NCBI RefSeq assembly: GCF_006491595.2 | Contig: NZ_VEVQ02000010.1 | Coordinates: 94,369-158,368, forward strand | Length of the DNA stretch: 64,000 bases | Direction: 5' to 3' | From: Flavobacterium jejuense | GTDB lineage: Bacteria > Bacteroidota > Bacteroidia > Flavobacteriales > Flavobacteriaceae | Shown: positions 1 through 9,220 of the stretch, one piece after another | Position numbering within the stretch: the stretch's first letter is position 1 | How the letters are laid out: each line of letters begins with the position of its first letter | Made by a program: the position numbers and the translations under genes | Notes under the pieces: generated by a model | What the model was told of the DNA's origin: nothing | Seen by the model: the letters and a program-made list of their open reading frames with translations, nothing else | Databases searched by the model: none

Positions 1-545
1 ACTACATTTCTAGGATTCCAAGTAAATTTATAATTCCAAAGATTGGTATCGCTTTCAGGAGCAACTAGTCCACCGCAAAACGATTCGAATAAAATCATTT
101 CACCTCCTTTTTCTCTAATCTCGTCTATGATTTTCATAGCGCTCATGTGATCGATACCAGGATCAAGACCTATTTCATTCATGAAAACCAAACCATTTTC
201 TTTAACTTTGGCATCCAATTCTTGCATAGCAGGGCTTATATAAGAAGCTGTTACCATATGTTTTTTATAGGTAAGGCAATCTTTAGCCACTTCAATATGC
301 ATATGAGCAGGTAACATCGATACTACGATATCTGCTTTCTGAATTTCTTCTTTTCTCTGTTCCGGATTTAAAATATCAAAAGCAATTGGCTTTGCATTTG
401 GGTGATTGCTAGTTTTCTTTTGAGCTAACTCTAAAGACAAATCAGCAATAGTTATGTGTAATTGTTCTTCTTTTGATTTGTCTAATAAATATTTGATTAA
501 GGAAGAAGCACTCCTTCCAGCACCAATCACTAATATGTTTCTCAT
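1..545 (-). CDS. Saccharopine dehydrogenase-like protein (N-terminal part, runs off the window start)
   Basis: Only the first 181 codons are present; the rest lies left of the window. The protein opens with a Rossmann nucleotide-binding motif (GAGRSA, residues 8-13) and later carries GLDPGIDHM, a motif typical of the LYS9/saccharopine dehydrogenase family, where it lies in the substrate domain. Family knowledge: NAD(P)-linked oxidoreductases of lysine metabolism, often of unproven substrate in Flavobacteriia. The ATG at 543-545 gives MRNILVIGAG, a natural start. It is divergent from the DUF423 gene at 667, with a 121-bp gap that holds the promoters. I read this part of the frame directly from the sequence. 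The family call is good; the exact reaction is inferred. Confidence 0.85.
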   Translation of the reverse strand, partial: MRNILVIGAGRSASSLIKYLLDKSKEEQLHITIADLSLELAQKKTSNHPNAKPIAFDILNPEQRKEEIQKADIVVSMLPAHMHIEVAKDCLTYKKHMVTASYISPAMQELDAKVKENGLVFMNEIGLDPGIDHMSAMKIIDEIREKGGEMILFESFCGGLVAPESDTNLWNYKFTWNPRNV

Positions 546-666
546 TATTATAATTTACAAAAATATCACACGAAGATACTAAATTGTTATATTTATAAAA
601 AATAAATTACTTTTTTAATTACAAAGCGAACAAATACAATATTTTTATCTTTACAAAAAAAACAAT

Positions 667-1056
667 ATGGAAAAGAAAATCCTTTTAACAGCTTTATTAA
701 TGGGAATAATTGGTATTATCTTAGGTGCTTTTGGTGCACATGGATTAAAGAAAATAATTTCAACCGAACAATTGGCTACTTTTGAAGTGGGTGTTCGTTA
801 TCAAATATATCATGCCATGTTTTTATTGTTTGTGGTAAATACTTCTTTCTTAACATTTAAAGAGAAAATAATTGTTTTTTATCTTGCACTAGCTGGAGTT
901 ATACTTTTTTCGGGATCAATTTATTTACTGTCAACAAGTATAATTACTTCAATAAAAACAAAGATTATTGGTCCTTTAACACCTTTAGGAGGATTACTGC
1001 TAATTGCGTCGTGGAGTTATATGTTTTATTGCGTTTTGCTAAAAAATAAGATTTAG
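667..1056 (+). CDS. DUF423 family small membrane protein
   Basis: A 129-residue protein with four hydrophobic stretches that should span the inner membrane. The N-terminal LGAFGAHGLK (about residues 18-27) and the following YHAMF are signatures of the DUF423 (YgdD-like) family, whose function is unknown. Length is normal for the family. The sequence TATCTTTA about 20 bases upstream is one base off the Bacteroidetes -7 consensus, so the gene probably has its own promoter. It is followed 66 bp later by pckA, which has a separate -7 element. Nothing odd in composition. Confidence 0.85.
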   Translation: MEKKILLTALLMGIIGIILGAFGAHGLKKIISTEQLATFEVGVRYQIYHAMFLLFVVNTSFLTFKEKIIVFYLALAGVILFSGSIYLLSTSIITSIKTKIIGPLTPLGGLLLIASWSYMFYCVLLKNKI

Positions 1057-1080
1057 TTCTTCATTCTAAAATTAAATTTA

Positions 1081-1088
1081 TAATTTTG
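1081..1088 (+). promoter_or_regulatory. Bacteroidetes -7 promoter element for pckA
   Basis: TAATTTTG matches the TAnnTTTG -7 consensus of the Bacteroidetes primary sigma factor. It would start transcription near 1095, leaving a leader of about 28 nt before the pckA ATG at 1123. No clear -33 TTTG was seen. Confidence 0.55.
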
Positions 1089-1122
1089 CACTTTAAAATA
1101 TACACAACATAACTCATTTTTT

Positions 1123-2748
1123 ATGAATAGCTACGCCCAAATTACGAAAACGATTTCGTTGGAAAAATATGGAATTAGAAATGCTTCACAAATTATTTAT
1201 AACCCTTCATATGATTTTTTATACAAAGAAGAATTGAGTGAAGGTCTATCAGGATTTGAAAGAGGTCAATTGTCAGAACTTGGAGCTGTTAATGTTATGA
1301 CAGGTGAATTTACAGGTCGTTCTCCAAAAGATAAATACATTGTTAAAGATGATGTTACTAAAGATACAATTTGGTGGACTTCTGATAAGGCAGTAAATGA
1401 CAACAAACCTATTTCAACAGCAACATGGGATGCTCTTAAAGAAACTACAGTCAATCAATTATCAGGAAAAAAGCTTTACGTTGTTGATGCCTTCTGTGGA
1501 GCCAATGAAGATACTAGATTAAAGGTTCGTTTTATAATGGAAGTGGCTTGGCAAGCACATTTTGTAAAAAATATGTTTATTAGACCAACAGAGGCTGAAT
1601 TAGAAAATTTTGGAGAGCCTGATTTTATAGTGATGAATGCTTCAAAAACTTCATTTAAAGAGTATGAGAAATACAATCTAAATTCAGAGGTTTATGTTGC
1701 TTTTAATTTAACTGAAAAAATTCAATTAATAGGGGGAACATGGTATGGTGGAGAAATGAAAAAAGGGATGTTTTCCATGATGAATTATTATTTGCCATTA
1801 CAAGGAATTGCTTCTATGCATTGCTCTGCTAATAAAGGAAAAGATGGAGATGTCGCAGTTTTCTTTGGACTATCAGGAACAGGAAAAACTACGCTTTCTA
1901 CAGATCCAAAAAGAGAATTAATAGGGGATGATGAACATGGATGGGATAATGATGGTGTTTTTAATTTTGAAGGAGGTTGTTATGCAAAAACAATCGATTT
2001 AAGTGCTGAAAATGAGCCAGATATTTATAAAGCTATCAAGAAAGATGCTTTATTAGAAAATGTTACTATTGATTCAAGTGGGAAAATTGATTTCAAAGAT
2101 GGCTCTGTAACGCAAAATACGCGTGTCTCTTATCCAATTAATCATATAGATAATATTGTAAAACCAATTTCTAAAGCGGGTCATGCAACTAAAGTGATTT
2201 TCTTAACAGCAGATGCCTTTGGAGTTATGCCTCCTGTCTCTAAATTAACGCCTGAGCAAACAAAGTATTATTTCTTGTCTGGTTTTACTGCTAAATTAGC
2301 AGGAACTGAAAGAGGAGTGACAGAACCACAACCTACTTTTTCAGCTTGTTTTGGTAAGGCATTTTTGTCGTTACATCCTACAAAATATGGTGAGGAGTTA
2401 GTTAAAAAAATGGAAAAGCATAATGCAACTGCATATATGGTTAATACAGGTTGGAATGGAACTGGTAAACGTATTTCTATAAAAGATACTAGAGCAATTA
2501 TTGATGCTATTTTGGACGGTTCTATAGAAAAGGTAGAAACTAAAGTTGTTCCTGTTTTTAATTTTGAAGTACCAGTTTCTTTACATGATGTAAACTCAGC
2601 TATTTTAGACCCAAGAGATACTTACGAAGTTTCAAGTCAATGGGAAGAAAAAGCAAAAGATTTAGCGACTAGATTCGTTAAAAACTTTGAACAATATACA
2701 GATAACACAGAAGGACAGCAATTAGTAAAAGCAGGTCCAGTTTTGTAA
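1123..2748 (+). CDS. pckA: Phosphoenolpyruvate carboxykinase (ATP)
   Basis: A 541-residue enzyme that converts oxaloacetate and ATP to phosphoenolpyruvate, ADP and CO2, the entry step of gluconeogenesis in the cytoplasm. The kinase loop GLSGTGKTT (residues 249-257), the metal-binding LIGDDEHGW that follows, and the early GRSPKDKY (65-72) are all intact and diagnostic of the ATP-dependent family. Length is the usual 530-545. It is monocistronic: its own -7 element lies at 1081 and a strong terminator follows at 2771. The ATG at 1123 fits the promoter position and the family N-terminus. Confidence 0.97.
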   Translation: MNSYAQITKTISLEKYGIRNASQIIYNPSYDFLYKEELSEGLSGFERGQLSELGAVNVMTGEFTGRSPKDKYIVKDDVTKDTIWWTSDKAVNDNKPISTATWDALKETTVNQLSGKKLYVVDAFCGANEDTRLKVRFIMEVAWQAHFVKNMFIRPTEAELENFGEPDFIVMNASKTSFKEYEKYNLNSEVYVAFNLTEKIQLIGGTWYGGEMKKGMFSMMNYYLPLQGIASMHCSANKGKDGDVAVFFGLSGTGKTTLSTDPKRELIGDDEHGWDNDGVFNFEGGCYAKTIDLSAENEPDIYKAIKKDALLENVTIDSSGKIDFKDGSVTQNTRVSYPINHIDNIVKPISKAGHATKVIFLTADAFGVMPPVSKLTPEQTKYYFLSGFTAKLAGTERGVTEPQPTFSACFGKAFLSLHPTKYGEELVKKMEKHNATAYMVNTGWNGTGKRISIKDTRAIIDAILDGSIEKVETKVVPVFNFEVPVSLHDVNSAILDPRDTYEVSSQWEEKAKDLATRFVKNFEQYTDNTEGQQLVKAGPVL

Positions 2749-2770
2749 AATAAAATTAACTATTAAAAAA

Positions 2771-2801
2771 GGGTTCTAAAATAATTTAGAACCCTTTTTT
2801 T
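2771..2801 (+). terminator. Rho-independent terminator of pckA
   Basis: A perfect 10-bp stem (GGGTTCTAAA at 2771-2780 and its complement at 2785-2794) with a 4-nt loop, followed by seven T. It sits between convergent pckA and hemD; the A-run on its left side means it could also stop the hemD transcript. Confidence 0.92.
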
Positions 2802-2817
2802 GTTATGTTTGATAAAG

Positions 2818-3576
2818 TTATTTTCCTTTATTTACTTCAACTATGTATTTTTCAAGTGCACCTGTCATAGACGGTGTTCCTGGAGAAGGAGCCATTATAT
2901 CTACTCTTAAACCACTATCTATAGCTTCTTTATGTGTAGTTGTACCAAAAACGGCTATACGAGTGTTGTTTTGTTTAAAATCGGGAAAATTCTTGAAAAG
3001 TGATTTTATTCCTGTTGGACTAAAGAATGCAAGAACATCATAGTAAACGTCTTTTAAATCAGATAAATCACTCATTACAGTTTTGTAAAAAATTGCAGGA
3101 GTCCAAGAAATTTTCAAACTATCTAAGGTTTGAGGAATGTCATAATTTAGCTGATCAGATGCTGGTAATAAGAATTTTTCGTCTTTGTACTTCTTAATTA
3201 AAGGAGCTAAATCAACAAAATCCTTTTGACCAACATAAATTTTTCGTTTTCTATAAACCACATAACGTTGCAGGTAAAAAGCAACAGCTTCAGATTGACA
3301 AAAATACCTCAAATCTTCTGGAACTTTAAAACGCATTTCTTCAGCAACTCTAAAAAAATGATCTACAGAATTTCTGCTTGTTAAAATAATAGCAGTAAAA
3401 TTATTTAAATCTATTTTTTGAGCTCTAATTTCTTTTGCAGGAACACCTTCAACGTGTATGAAGGTTCTGAAGTCAACTTTAACTTTAAGTTTGTTTTGTA
3501 ACTCAAAATAGGGGGAATTCTCTACTTTAGGCTCTGGTTGTGAAACCAAAATTGTTTTCACTTTTAAATTTGACAT
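2818..3576 (-). CDS. hemD: Uroporphyrinogen-III synthase
   Basis: A 252-residue cytoplasmic enzyme that closes hydroxymethylbilane to uroporphyrinogen III with D-ring inversion, in haem synthesis. The HemD fold is recognised from the spaced motifs ILTSRNSVDHFF (about residues 64-75), FFSPTGIKSLF (about 185-195) and VFGTTTHKEA (about 209-218). HemD diverges strongly in sequence, so overall similarity is low, but these motifs and the length fit. The DUF4271 gene lies 10 bp upstream on the same strand, and the pair is a recurring neighbourhood in Flavobacteriia, so they are probably co-transcribed. Confidence 0.9.
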   Translation of the reverse strand: MSNLKVKTILVSQPEPKVENSPYFELQNKLKVKVDFRTFIHVEGVPAKEIRAQKIDLNNFTAIILTSRNSVDHFFRVAEEMRFKVPEDLRYFCQSEAVAFYLQRYVVYRKRKIYVGQKDFVDLAPLIKKYKDEKFLLPASDQLNYDIPQTLDSLKISWTPAIFYKTVMSDLSDLKDVYYDVLAFFSPTGIKSLFKNFPDFKQNNTRIAVFGTTTHKEAIDSGLRVDIMAPSPGTPSMTGALEKYIVEVNKGK

Positions 3577-3586
3577 ACGCTTTGTT

Positions 3587-4255
3587 CTAATTTTTTGTAA
3601 TAAAATAATAGATAAAATAGTAAGGTGCTATTTCAAGGGTGCAAAGATATAAAATAAAATAAAATATTTTGCGTAATACTAAATTTTGATACATTTTTAA
3701 AGCAACAAAATAGGTTGCTAAGTTGATAATGATGATAATTGCTATGATTCCATAGTAAATCCAGTCTTTATTTAAAACAGGATTATAGTAAAGTATTACA
3801 TTAATTGGTAAAAGAAGGAAGCCAAAGTAAGTTCGGTAGCTGACTTTCAATAAATTAAATTGTTCACTGAACTCTTCAATTTTAAAAGAAGTAGCTATAA
3901 TTTTCTCAATTAAATATTTTGATAAAATAAATACAGCAATGAAAGTAAAAATTTGTAAAAAGACAATTCCTTCGCTATTTTTTGTAAATTTAAATTGTTT
4001 TAATAATAAAAGAATAAAAAAAGCAAATGAAAAAAGTTGAACGAAAAACATTGAGATTGTAAATCCACTCATCAAGTTACTAGTGTCTTTGTAGATTTTG
4101 GTATATTTATCTGATATAGCTAGTTTAATGAACTCATTAAAACGAGCTTGGAATACATTTTTGTTTATTCCTATAATAAGTGAACTTAGGACAAATAAAA
4201 TTGTTGCCCAGTCTTTAAAGTGAATAATTCTCTCGTGAAATTGTATTGCTTGCAT
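3587..4255 (-). CDS. DUF4271 family integral membrane protein
   Basis: A 222-residue protein made almost entirely of hydrophobic segments (roughly six) separated by short charged loops, so an inner-membrane protein. It matches the DUF4271 family found beside hemD in Bacteroidota; function unknown. I place the start at the ATG at 4253-4255 (MQAIQFHERI). A longer frame reaches a TTG at 4285, but that TTG lies upstream of a TAAATTTG -7 element (minus strand, 4262-4269), so the longer start would precede the likely transcript. The message may therefore have almost no leader. It is followed by hemD after 10 bp. Confidence 0.78.
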   Translation of the reverse strand: MQAIQFHERIIHFKDWATILFVLSSLIIGINKNVFQARFNEFIKLAISDKYTKIYKDTSNLMSGFTISMFFVQLFSFAFFILLLLKQFKFTKNSEGIVFLQIFTFIAVFILSKYLIEKIIATSFKIEEFSEQFNLLKVSYRTYFGFLLLPINVILYYNPVLNKDWIYYGIIAIIIIINLATYFVALKMYQNLVLRKIFYFILYLCTLEIAPYYFIYYFITKN

Positions 4256-4329
4256 TTGTGGCAAATTTACAAAAATTAACTTCAAATAATTATTATAAAT
4301 TTATTAAGAGATAAACTTAAGAAATAGTT

Positions 4330-4337
4330 TATTTTTG
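4330..4337 (+). promoter_or_regulatory. -7 promoter element for the mannosyltransferase-dihydroorotase operon
   Basis: TATTTTTG matches TAnnTTTG. The predicted start of transcription is near 4344, about 19 nt before the TTG start codon at 4363, which supports that unusual start. Confidence 0.5.
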
Positions 4338-4362
4338 TATTCGAAAATTAAATAAAAGAATA

Positions 4363-5085
4363 TTGAAGGCACTAGTAGTTATACCTACATATAATGAGAT
4401 TGAAAATATTGAAAGTATTATAAAGGCAATATTTTTACTAAATACTACTTTTCATATTTTAATTGTTGATGATAATTCACCTGATGGAACTTCAAAAAAA
4501 ATTGAAGAACTACAATCGATATTTAAAGACAACTTATTTCTTTCAATTAGATCTAAAAAATCTGGATTAGGAACTGCTTATGTTCATGGCTTTAAATGGG
4601 CTTTAAATGAAGGTTATGATTTTATTTTTGAAATGGATGCTGATTTTTCACATAATCCTAATGATTTAGAAAAACTTTTATATGCTTGTCAGACAGAAAA
4701 TGCAGATGTAGCTATCGGATCTAGATATTCAACAGGAGTAAATGTGGTTAATTGGCCTTTAAATAGGGTCTTAATGTCTTATTTTGCTTCTGTTTATGTG
4801 AAGTGGATTACTGGTATGAAAATTCATGACGCGACAGCTGGATTTATTTGTTACAAAAAGAATGTTTTAGAAAAAATTAATCTGGACAGAATAAAGTTCA
4901 TAGGTTATGCGTTTCAAATAGAAATGAAGTATAGGGCTTATGTTCAAAAATTCAAAATTGTTGAAGTTCCTATAATTTTTACAGATAGAACAAAAGGACA
5001 ATCAAAAATGAGTGGTTCAATTATTAGGGAAGCTGTTTTTGGAGTGATATTATTACGAATAAGAAAAATTTTTAACAAATTATAA
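4363..5085 (+). CDS. Polyprenol-phosphate mannosyltransferase-like GT2 enzyme
   Basis: A 240-residue family-2 glycosyltransferase resembling dolichol/polyprenol-phosphate mannose synthase, which moves a sugar from a nucleotide donor to a lipid phosphate at the inner membrane face. Seen: VVIPTYNEIENI (residues 5-16), the DDNSPDGT nucleotide-binding motif (about 37-44), EMDADFSHNP with the catalytic DAD, and IGSRYSTG. There is no C-terminal membrane domain, as in the soluble DPM1 class. The start is TTG, since no ATG precedes the conserved strand and the -7 element is placed right for it. The stop overlaps the next ATG (TAATG), indicating translational coupling to dihydroorotase. Confidence 0.9.
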   Translation: MKALVVIPTYNEIENIESIIKAIFLLNTTFHILIVDDNSPDGTSKKIEELQSIFKDNLFLSIRSKKSGLGTAYVHGFKWALNEGYDFIFEMDADFSHNPNDLEKLLYACQTENADVAIGSRYSTGVNVVNWPLNRVLMSYFASVYVKWITGMKIHDATAGFICYKKNVLEKINLDRIKFIGYAFQIEMKYRAYVQKFKIVEVPIIFTDRTKGQSKMSGSIIREAVFGVILLRIRKIFNKL

Positions 5086-6428
5086 TGAGTACTTTTTTAA
5101 TTAAAAATGCAAAGATTGTTAATGAAGGAGTTGTTTTTGAAGGAGATGTGTTAATTGAAAACGAGTTCATAAAAGAAATTGCAGAACAAATAAGTTTAAA
5201 ATCATCTGACTGTATTATTATTGATGCAGAAGGGAGTTATTTAATACCTGGAGCAATAGATGATCAAGTTCATTTTAGAGAACCAGGGTTAACACACAAG
5301 GGTACGATTGAGACAGAAAGTAGAGCAGCTATAGCAGGTGGAATTACTTCTTTTATAGAGCAACCTAATACTATTCCAAATGCTATAACACAAGAGTTAT
5401 TAGAAGATAAATATAAGATTGCAGCCAAGACTTCTTATGCGAATTATTCTTTCATGATGGGTGGAACCAATGATAATTTAGAAGAAGTATTAAAAACGAA
5501 TCCTAGAAATGTTGCTGGAATAAAATTGTTTTTAGGTTCTTCAACTGGTAATATGCTTGTTGATAATCAAGAGGTGCTTGAAAAAATATTTTCATCTACC
5601 AAAATGTTAATTGCAGTTCATTGTGAAGATGAAGGAACTATAAAAGCCAATTTAGAGAAATATAAAGAGCAATATGATGATGATATCCCTATGAAGTATC
5701 ATCATTTAATTAGAAGCGCAGAGGCTTGTTATTTGTCTTCTTCGAAAGCAATTGCTTTAGCTAAGAAAACAGGAGCAAGATTACATGTGTTTCATTTGTC
5801 AACAGCTAAGGAAATGGATTTGTTTACCAATAAAATTCCTTTAGAACAAAAGCAAATTACAGCAGAAGTATGTGTACATCATCTTTGGTTTAGTAATGAA
5901 GATTATGAGAATAAAGGGTCTTTAATAAAATGGAATCCTGCAGTAAAAACGGTTGATGATAGAGAAGCATTATGGAATGCATTATTGGACGATAGAATTG
6001 ATGTAATCGCAACTGATCATGCTCCTCATACTTTAGAAGAAAAGATCAATCCTTATACGAGTTGTCCTTCAGGAGGACCATTAGTGCAACATGCGGTTGT
6101 AGCTATGTTTGAGGCTGTTCATAGAGAGAAGATTTCTGTTGAAAAAGTAGTAGAGAAAATGTGTCATAATCCTGCTAAAATTTTCAAAATAGAAAAAAGA
6201 GGTTTTATAAAAGAAGGATATTATGCAGATTTGGCCATAGTAAACCCTCATTTGCCGTGGAATGTAAAAAAAGAAAATATTTTATACCATTGTGGTTGGT
6301 CTCCTTTTGAAGGGACTAATTTTAAATCTAGGGTTACACATACATTTGTTAACGGTAGATTGGTTTATTCTAATGGGAGAATTAAAGAAGTAAAAGCAGC
6401 TCAAAGGTTGCTATTTGAAAGAGAATAA
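5085..6428 (+). CDS. pyrC: Dihydroorotase / amidohydrolase
   Basis: A 447-residue cyclic amidohydrolase that interconverts carbamoyl-aspartate and dihydroorotate in pyrimidine synthesis. The metal-site region DDQVHFREPG (residues 59-68), GIKLFLGSSTG with the lysine that is normally carboxylated, AVHCEDEG, HVFHLST and DVIATDHAPHT are all present. In most class I enzymes the first motif reads HxH; here the first position is Gln61 (QVH), which I believe is common in Bacteroidota rather than a lesion. The last metal Asp (TDHAPH) and other His ligands are intact. It overlaps the upstream mannosyltransferase by one base, and the DUF4296 lipoprotein follows after 2 bp. Confidence 0.92.
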   Translation: MSTFLIKNAKIVNEGVVFEGDVLIENEFIKEIAEQISLKSSDCIIIDAEGSYLIPGAIDDQVHFREPGLTHKGTIETESRAAIAGGITSFIEQPNTIPNAITQELLEDKYKIAAKTSYANYSFMMGGTNDNLEEVLKTNPRNVAGIKLFLGSSTGNMLVDNQEVLEKIFSSTKMLIAVHCEDEGTIKANLEKYKEQYDDDIPMKYHHLIRSAEACYLSSSKAIALAKKTGARLHVFHLSTAKEMDLFTNKIPLEQKQITAEVCVHHLWFSNEDYENKGSLIKWNPAVKTVDDREALWNALLDDRIDVIATDHAPHTLEEKINPYTSCPSGGPLVQHAVVAMFEAVHREKISVEKVVEKMCHNPAKIFKIEKRGFIKEGYYADLAIVNPHLPWNVKKENILYHCGWSPFEGTNFKSRVTHTFVNGRLVYSNGRIKEVKAAQRLLFERE

Positions 6429-6430
6429 TT

Positions 6431-6862
6431 ATGAAGAAAATTGTTTTTTTGTTGTTACTGGCTTCTATCTCATGCAATGAAAGTCCGGTTCCTAAACCAG
6501 ATAAATTATTGGATGAAGATATTATGGTAGATATTTTATATGACACTGCTTTACTTCAAGCAGCAGAAGCTTATCTGCCTAATAGATTAACAGAAAATCA
6601 AATTAGAATTAAAAATTATATTTATTTAAAATACAGTATTGATAGTGCTACTTATTATCAAAATCAACTTTATTATGCATCTGATTTTAAAAAATATAAA
6701 AGAATGTATAAAAAAGTTACTGAAAGAATAGTAGAAGAAAAAACAGAAATAGATACTTTGGTTGCTGAAGAAATTAGAAATAAACCAGAAAAACCACCTT
6801 TAGAGAGAAAAAAAATTACTGGTAATAACTTGAAAGATAATAAAGATACTCTTTCATATTAG
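6431..6862 (+). CDS. DUF4296 domain lipoprotein
   Basis: A 143-residue protein with a lipoprotein signal peptide: a short basic start, a hydrophobic run and a lipobox ending at Cys15 (ASISC). The body (PDKLLDEDIMVDILYDTALLQ) is characteristic of DUF4296, a family of unknown function confined to Bacteroidota. The C-terminal third is highly charged and probably unstructured. It follows dihydroorotase by 2 bp as the last gene of that operon. Its final 47 bp overlap the convergent epimerase gene, an unusually long tail-to-tail overlap. Confidence 0.85.
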   Translation: MKKIVFLLLLASISCNESPVPKPDKLLDEDIMVDILYDTALLQAAEAYLPNRLTENQIRIKNYIYLKYSIDSATYYQNQLYYASDFKKYKRMYKKVTERIVEEKTEIDTLVAEEIRNKPEKPPLERKKITGNNLKDNKDTLSY

Positions 6863-7811
6863 TAAAGGAATACTCTGTCTTTTTTTTAATTTTAATGGTA
6901 CTATACTCACTTTTTTTGTGAGATGCTATTGCAGTTTGTTTAGTGAACTTTCTTTTTCTACCTGATAATTTAGACAGTAACCAATCTATTTTCCAAGCGA
7001 AATTAGTTAGTGTTTTGTTAGCATTAATGAATGGTCTTTTTAATTGCATGGCATCTGCAATCCAAAATAAAATAGTTTCAAATGTTACATTTTCAGCTAC
7101 AAGAGTAAAATGTTCACCATTATTATTTTGTTGCATTAGTAAATACATAATTGAGACAACATCTTCAACAGTTATAATACCTGTTTTTCCTTTTGTATAA
7201 AATGTAGCTCCTTTTTTTATCGAATTGAAAAAGAAACTGCTACCTTGTTTAGGAAAGCCAAATCCAAAAATCACTCCTGGATTCACAATGATAACTTTTA
7301 AGCCTTCTTGTTGTCCTCTCCAAACTTCCATTTCTGCTCCATATTTAGAAATGGCATAATCACTGTGTAATTTTTCAGGATTCCATTCCGTTTCTTCGCT
7401 AATTATAGATTCATTTTCTTTAGCGTCACCTAAAGCAGCAATTGAGCTAACATAGCAAAGTTTCTCTATTTTAGAATCTAAACAACAATTTACAACATTG
7501 GCTGTGCCTTCAATATTCGTTTTTCTAAGCCTTTCTTCGTCTCTTGGGTCGAATGAAATTAAAGCAGCACAATGGTAAACTTCTCTAATAGTATCAAATG
7601 CAATTTCTAAAGAAGGTATATTTGTTATATCTCCTTGAACCCAGTTTATTTTTTCAAATAAGTTTAATTTGTCTTTATGTAAAAAAACATTTTTTACAGC
7701 TTCAATTTTCTTCTTGTCTCTATATAAGGCTTTTACTGTTTCATTCTCTTGAAGCAGTTGAATAAGTAAATGAGAGCCGACTAATCCTGTTGCACCTGTA
7801 ACTAATACCAT
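6816..7811 (-). CDS. NAD-dependent epimerase/dehydratase family protein
   Basis: A 331-residue extended short-chain dehydrogenase. Seen: the Rossmann motif TGATGLVG (residues 5-12), D-x-T in VQGDITNIPSL, YHCAALISFDP, SSIAALGD, and the catalytic YAISKYGAE with the Tyr-xxx-Lys pair. Such enzymes act on nucleotide sugars, sterols or flavonoid-like carbonyls; the substrate cannot be read from sequence. It is cytoplasmic. The C-terminus overlaps the DUF4296 gene by 47 bp in antiparallel. The ATG at 7809-7811 gives MVLVTGATG, where the beta strand starts at once, a typical start for the family. Confidence 0.88.
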   Translation of the reverse strand: MVLVTGATGLVGSHLLIQLLQENETVKALYRDKKKIEAVKNVFLHKDKLNLFEKINWVQGDITNIPSLEIAFDTIREVYHCAALISFDPRDEERLRKTNIEGTANVVNCCLDSKIEKLCYVSSIAALGDAKENESIISEETEWNPEKLHSDYAISKYGAEMEVWRGQQEGLKVIIVNPGVIFGFGFPKQGSSFFFNSIKKGATFYTKGKTGIITVEDVVSIMYLLMQQNNNGEHFTLVAENVTFETILFWIADAMQLKRPFINANKTLTNFAWKIDWLLSKLSGRKRKFTKQTAIASHKKSEYSTIKIKKKTEYSFTNMKEYLYYLSSYYQ

Positions 7812-7885
7812 AAGGTAAAGATAAAAATTCTTTGATTGGAATAAACTTTTAAAGACCTAAACTTTTAAACTTTTAAACTAAAAAC

Positions 7886-7893
7886 TATCTTTG
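7886..7893 (+). promoter_or_regulatory. -7 promoter element for tyrS
   Basis: TATCTTTG is an exact TAnnTTTG match. Transcription would begin near 7900, which places the ATG at 7912 just inside the message and rules out the upstream TTG at 7891. Upstream lie tandem ACTTTTAAAC-like copies (about 7845-7880). Confidence 0.65.
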
Positions 7894-7911
7894 TCAAAAT
7901 TAATTAGAGAA

Positions 7912-9219
7912 ATGAAGAATTTAGTAGAAGAATTACGTTGGAGAGGCTTGTTTCACGATATGATGCCTGGAACAGAAGAACAATTACTAAAAGAAGCTAC
8001 AACAGCTTATATTGGTTTTGATCCAACAGCAGATTCTTTACATATAGGAAGTTTAGTGCAAATTATTTTATTAATGCACTTAAGAAGGTTCGGACACAAA
8101 GCTATTGCTTTAGTAGGTGGTGCAACTGGAATGATAGGTGATCCGTCTGGGAAATCCAATGAGCGTAATTTGTTAGATGAAGCTACTTTAAATCACAATG
8201 TTAATGGAATAAAAGGAGTTTTATCTCGTTTTTTAGATTTTGATGCTAAAGATGAAAATGCTCCTATATTAGTTAATAATTACGATTGGATGAAAGATTT
8301 TTCATTTATTGATTTCGCTCGTGATGTTGGAAAACGTATCACAGTGAATTATATGATGTCTAAAGATTCTGTAAAAAAACGCTTAAGTGGTGATGATGGT
8401 GCAGAAGGTATGAGTTTTACAGAGTTTACCTACCAATTGATTCAAGGGTATGATTTTTACCATTTAAATAAAGAATACAATTGCTTATTGCAAATGGGAG
8501 GCAGTGACCAATGGGGAAATATTACTACGGGAACAGAATTAGTACGCAGAATGAATGTTGGGAATGATGAGGTTTCAAAAGCTTATGCTTTAACAACACC
8601 ATTAATTACAAAAGCAGATGGTTCTAAGTTTGGAAAATCTGAAGGTGGAAATGTGTGGTTAGATGCAGATAAAACCACGCCATATACCTTTTACCAATTT
8701 TGGTTAAATGCGACTGATGCTGATGCTGAAAAATACATTAAAATCTTCACATTTTTAGATCAAGAAACTGTTGAAAAATTAATTGCAGAGCACAATGAAG
8801 CTCCTCATGTAAGAGTGTTACAAAAACGTTTAGCCGAAGAGTTAATGCTATTAGTACATTCACCAGAAGAGCTTGATAGAGCAGTGTTTGCTTCAAATGC
8901 TTTCTTTAGTAAAGATATGTCAGAACTTATAAATATGTCTGAAGTTGATTTATTAAATATTTTTAAAGGTATTCCAATGGTAGAAATTTCTAAATCTGAT
9001 TTTGAGGAAGGTTTAGATATGGTTGCTGCTTTGGCTACAAAAACTAATTTTTTAGCATCAAATAGCGATGCTAGAAGGGAATTAAAACAAAATTCAGTTT
9101 CTTTGAATAAAACAAAAGTAAAAGAGGATAGAGTTATTACTAATGAAGATTTAATTAATAATCAATTCCTATTATTACAAAAAGGAAAGAAAAATTATTA
9201 TGTAATTAGAGTGGTTTAA
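7912..9219 (+). CDS. tyrS: Tyrosyl-tRNA synthetase
   Basis: A 435-residue class I aminoacyl-tRNA synthetase charging tRNA-Tyr. Seen: the HIGH-type motif SLHIGSLVQ, the tyrosine pocket ([23 protein letters not shown]), the KMSKS equivalent [10 protein letters not shown], and a C-terminal S4-like RNA-binding domain ([13 protein letters not shown] to the end). I chose the ATG at 7912 ([12 protein letters not shown]), which fits known family N-termini. The frame can be extended seven codons to a TTG at 7891, but that codon overlaps the -7 promoter element. The gene is monocistronic and convergent with the LuxE-like gene, 1 bp apart. Confidence 0.96.
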   Translation: MKNLVEELRWRGLFHDMMPGTEEQLLKEATTAYIGFDPTADSLHIGSLVQIILLMHLRRFGHKAIALVGGATGMIGDPSGKSNERNLLDEATLNHNVNGIKGVLSRFLDFDAKDENAPILVNNYDWMKDFSFIDFARDVGKRITVNYMMSKDSVKKRLSGDDGAEGMSFTEFTYQLIQGYDFYHLNKEYNCLLQMGGSDQWGNITTGTELVRRMNVGNDEVSKAYALTTPLITKADGSKFGKSEGGNVWLDADKTTPYTFYQFWLNATDADAEKYIKIFTFLDQETVEKLIAEHNEAPHVRVLQKRLAEELMLLVHSPEELDRAVFASNAFFSKDMSELINMSEVDLLNIFKGIPMVEISKSDFEEGLDMVAALATKTNFLASNSDARRELKQNSVSLNKTKVKEDRVITNEDLINNQFLLLQKGKKNYYVIRVV

Positions 9220-9220
9220 T

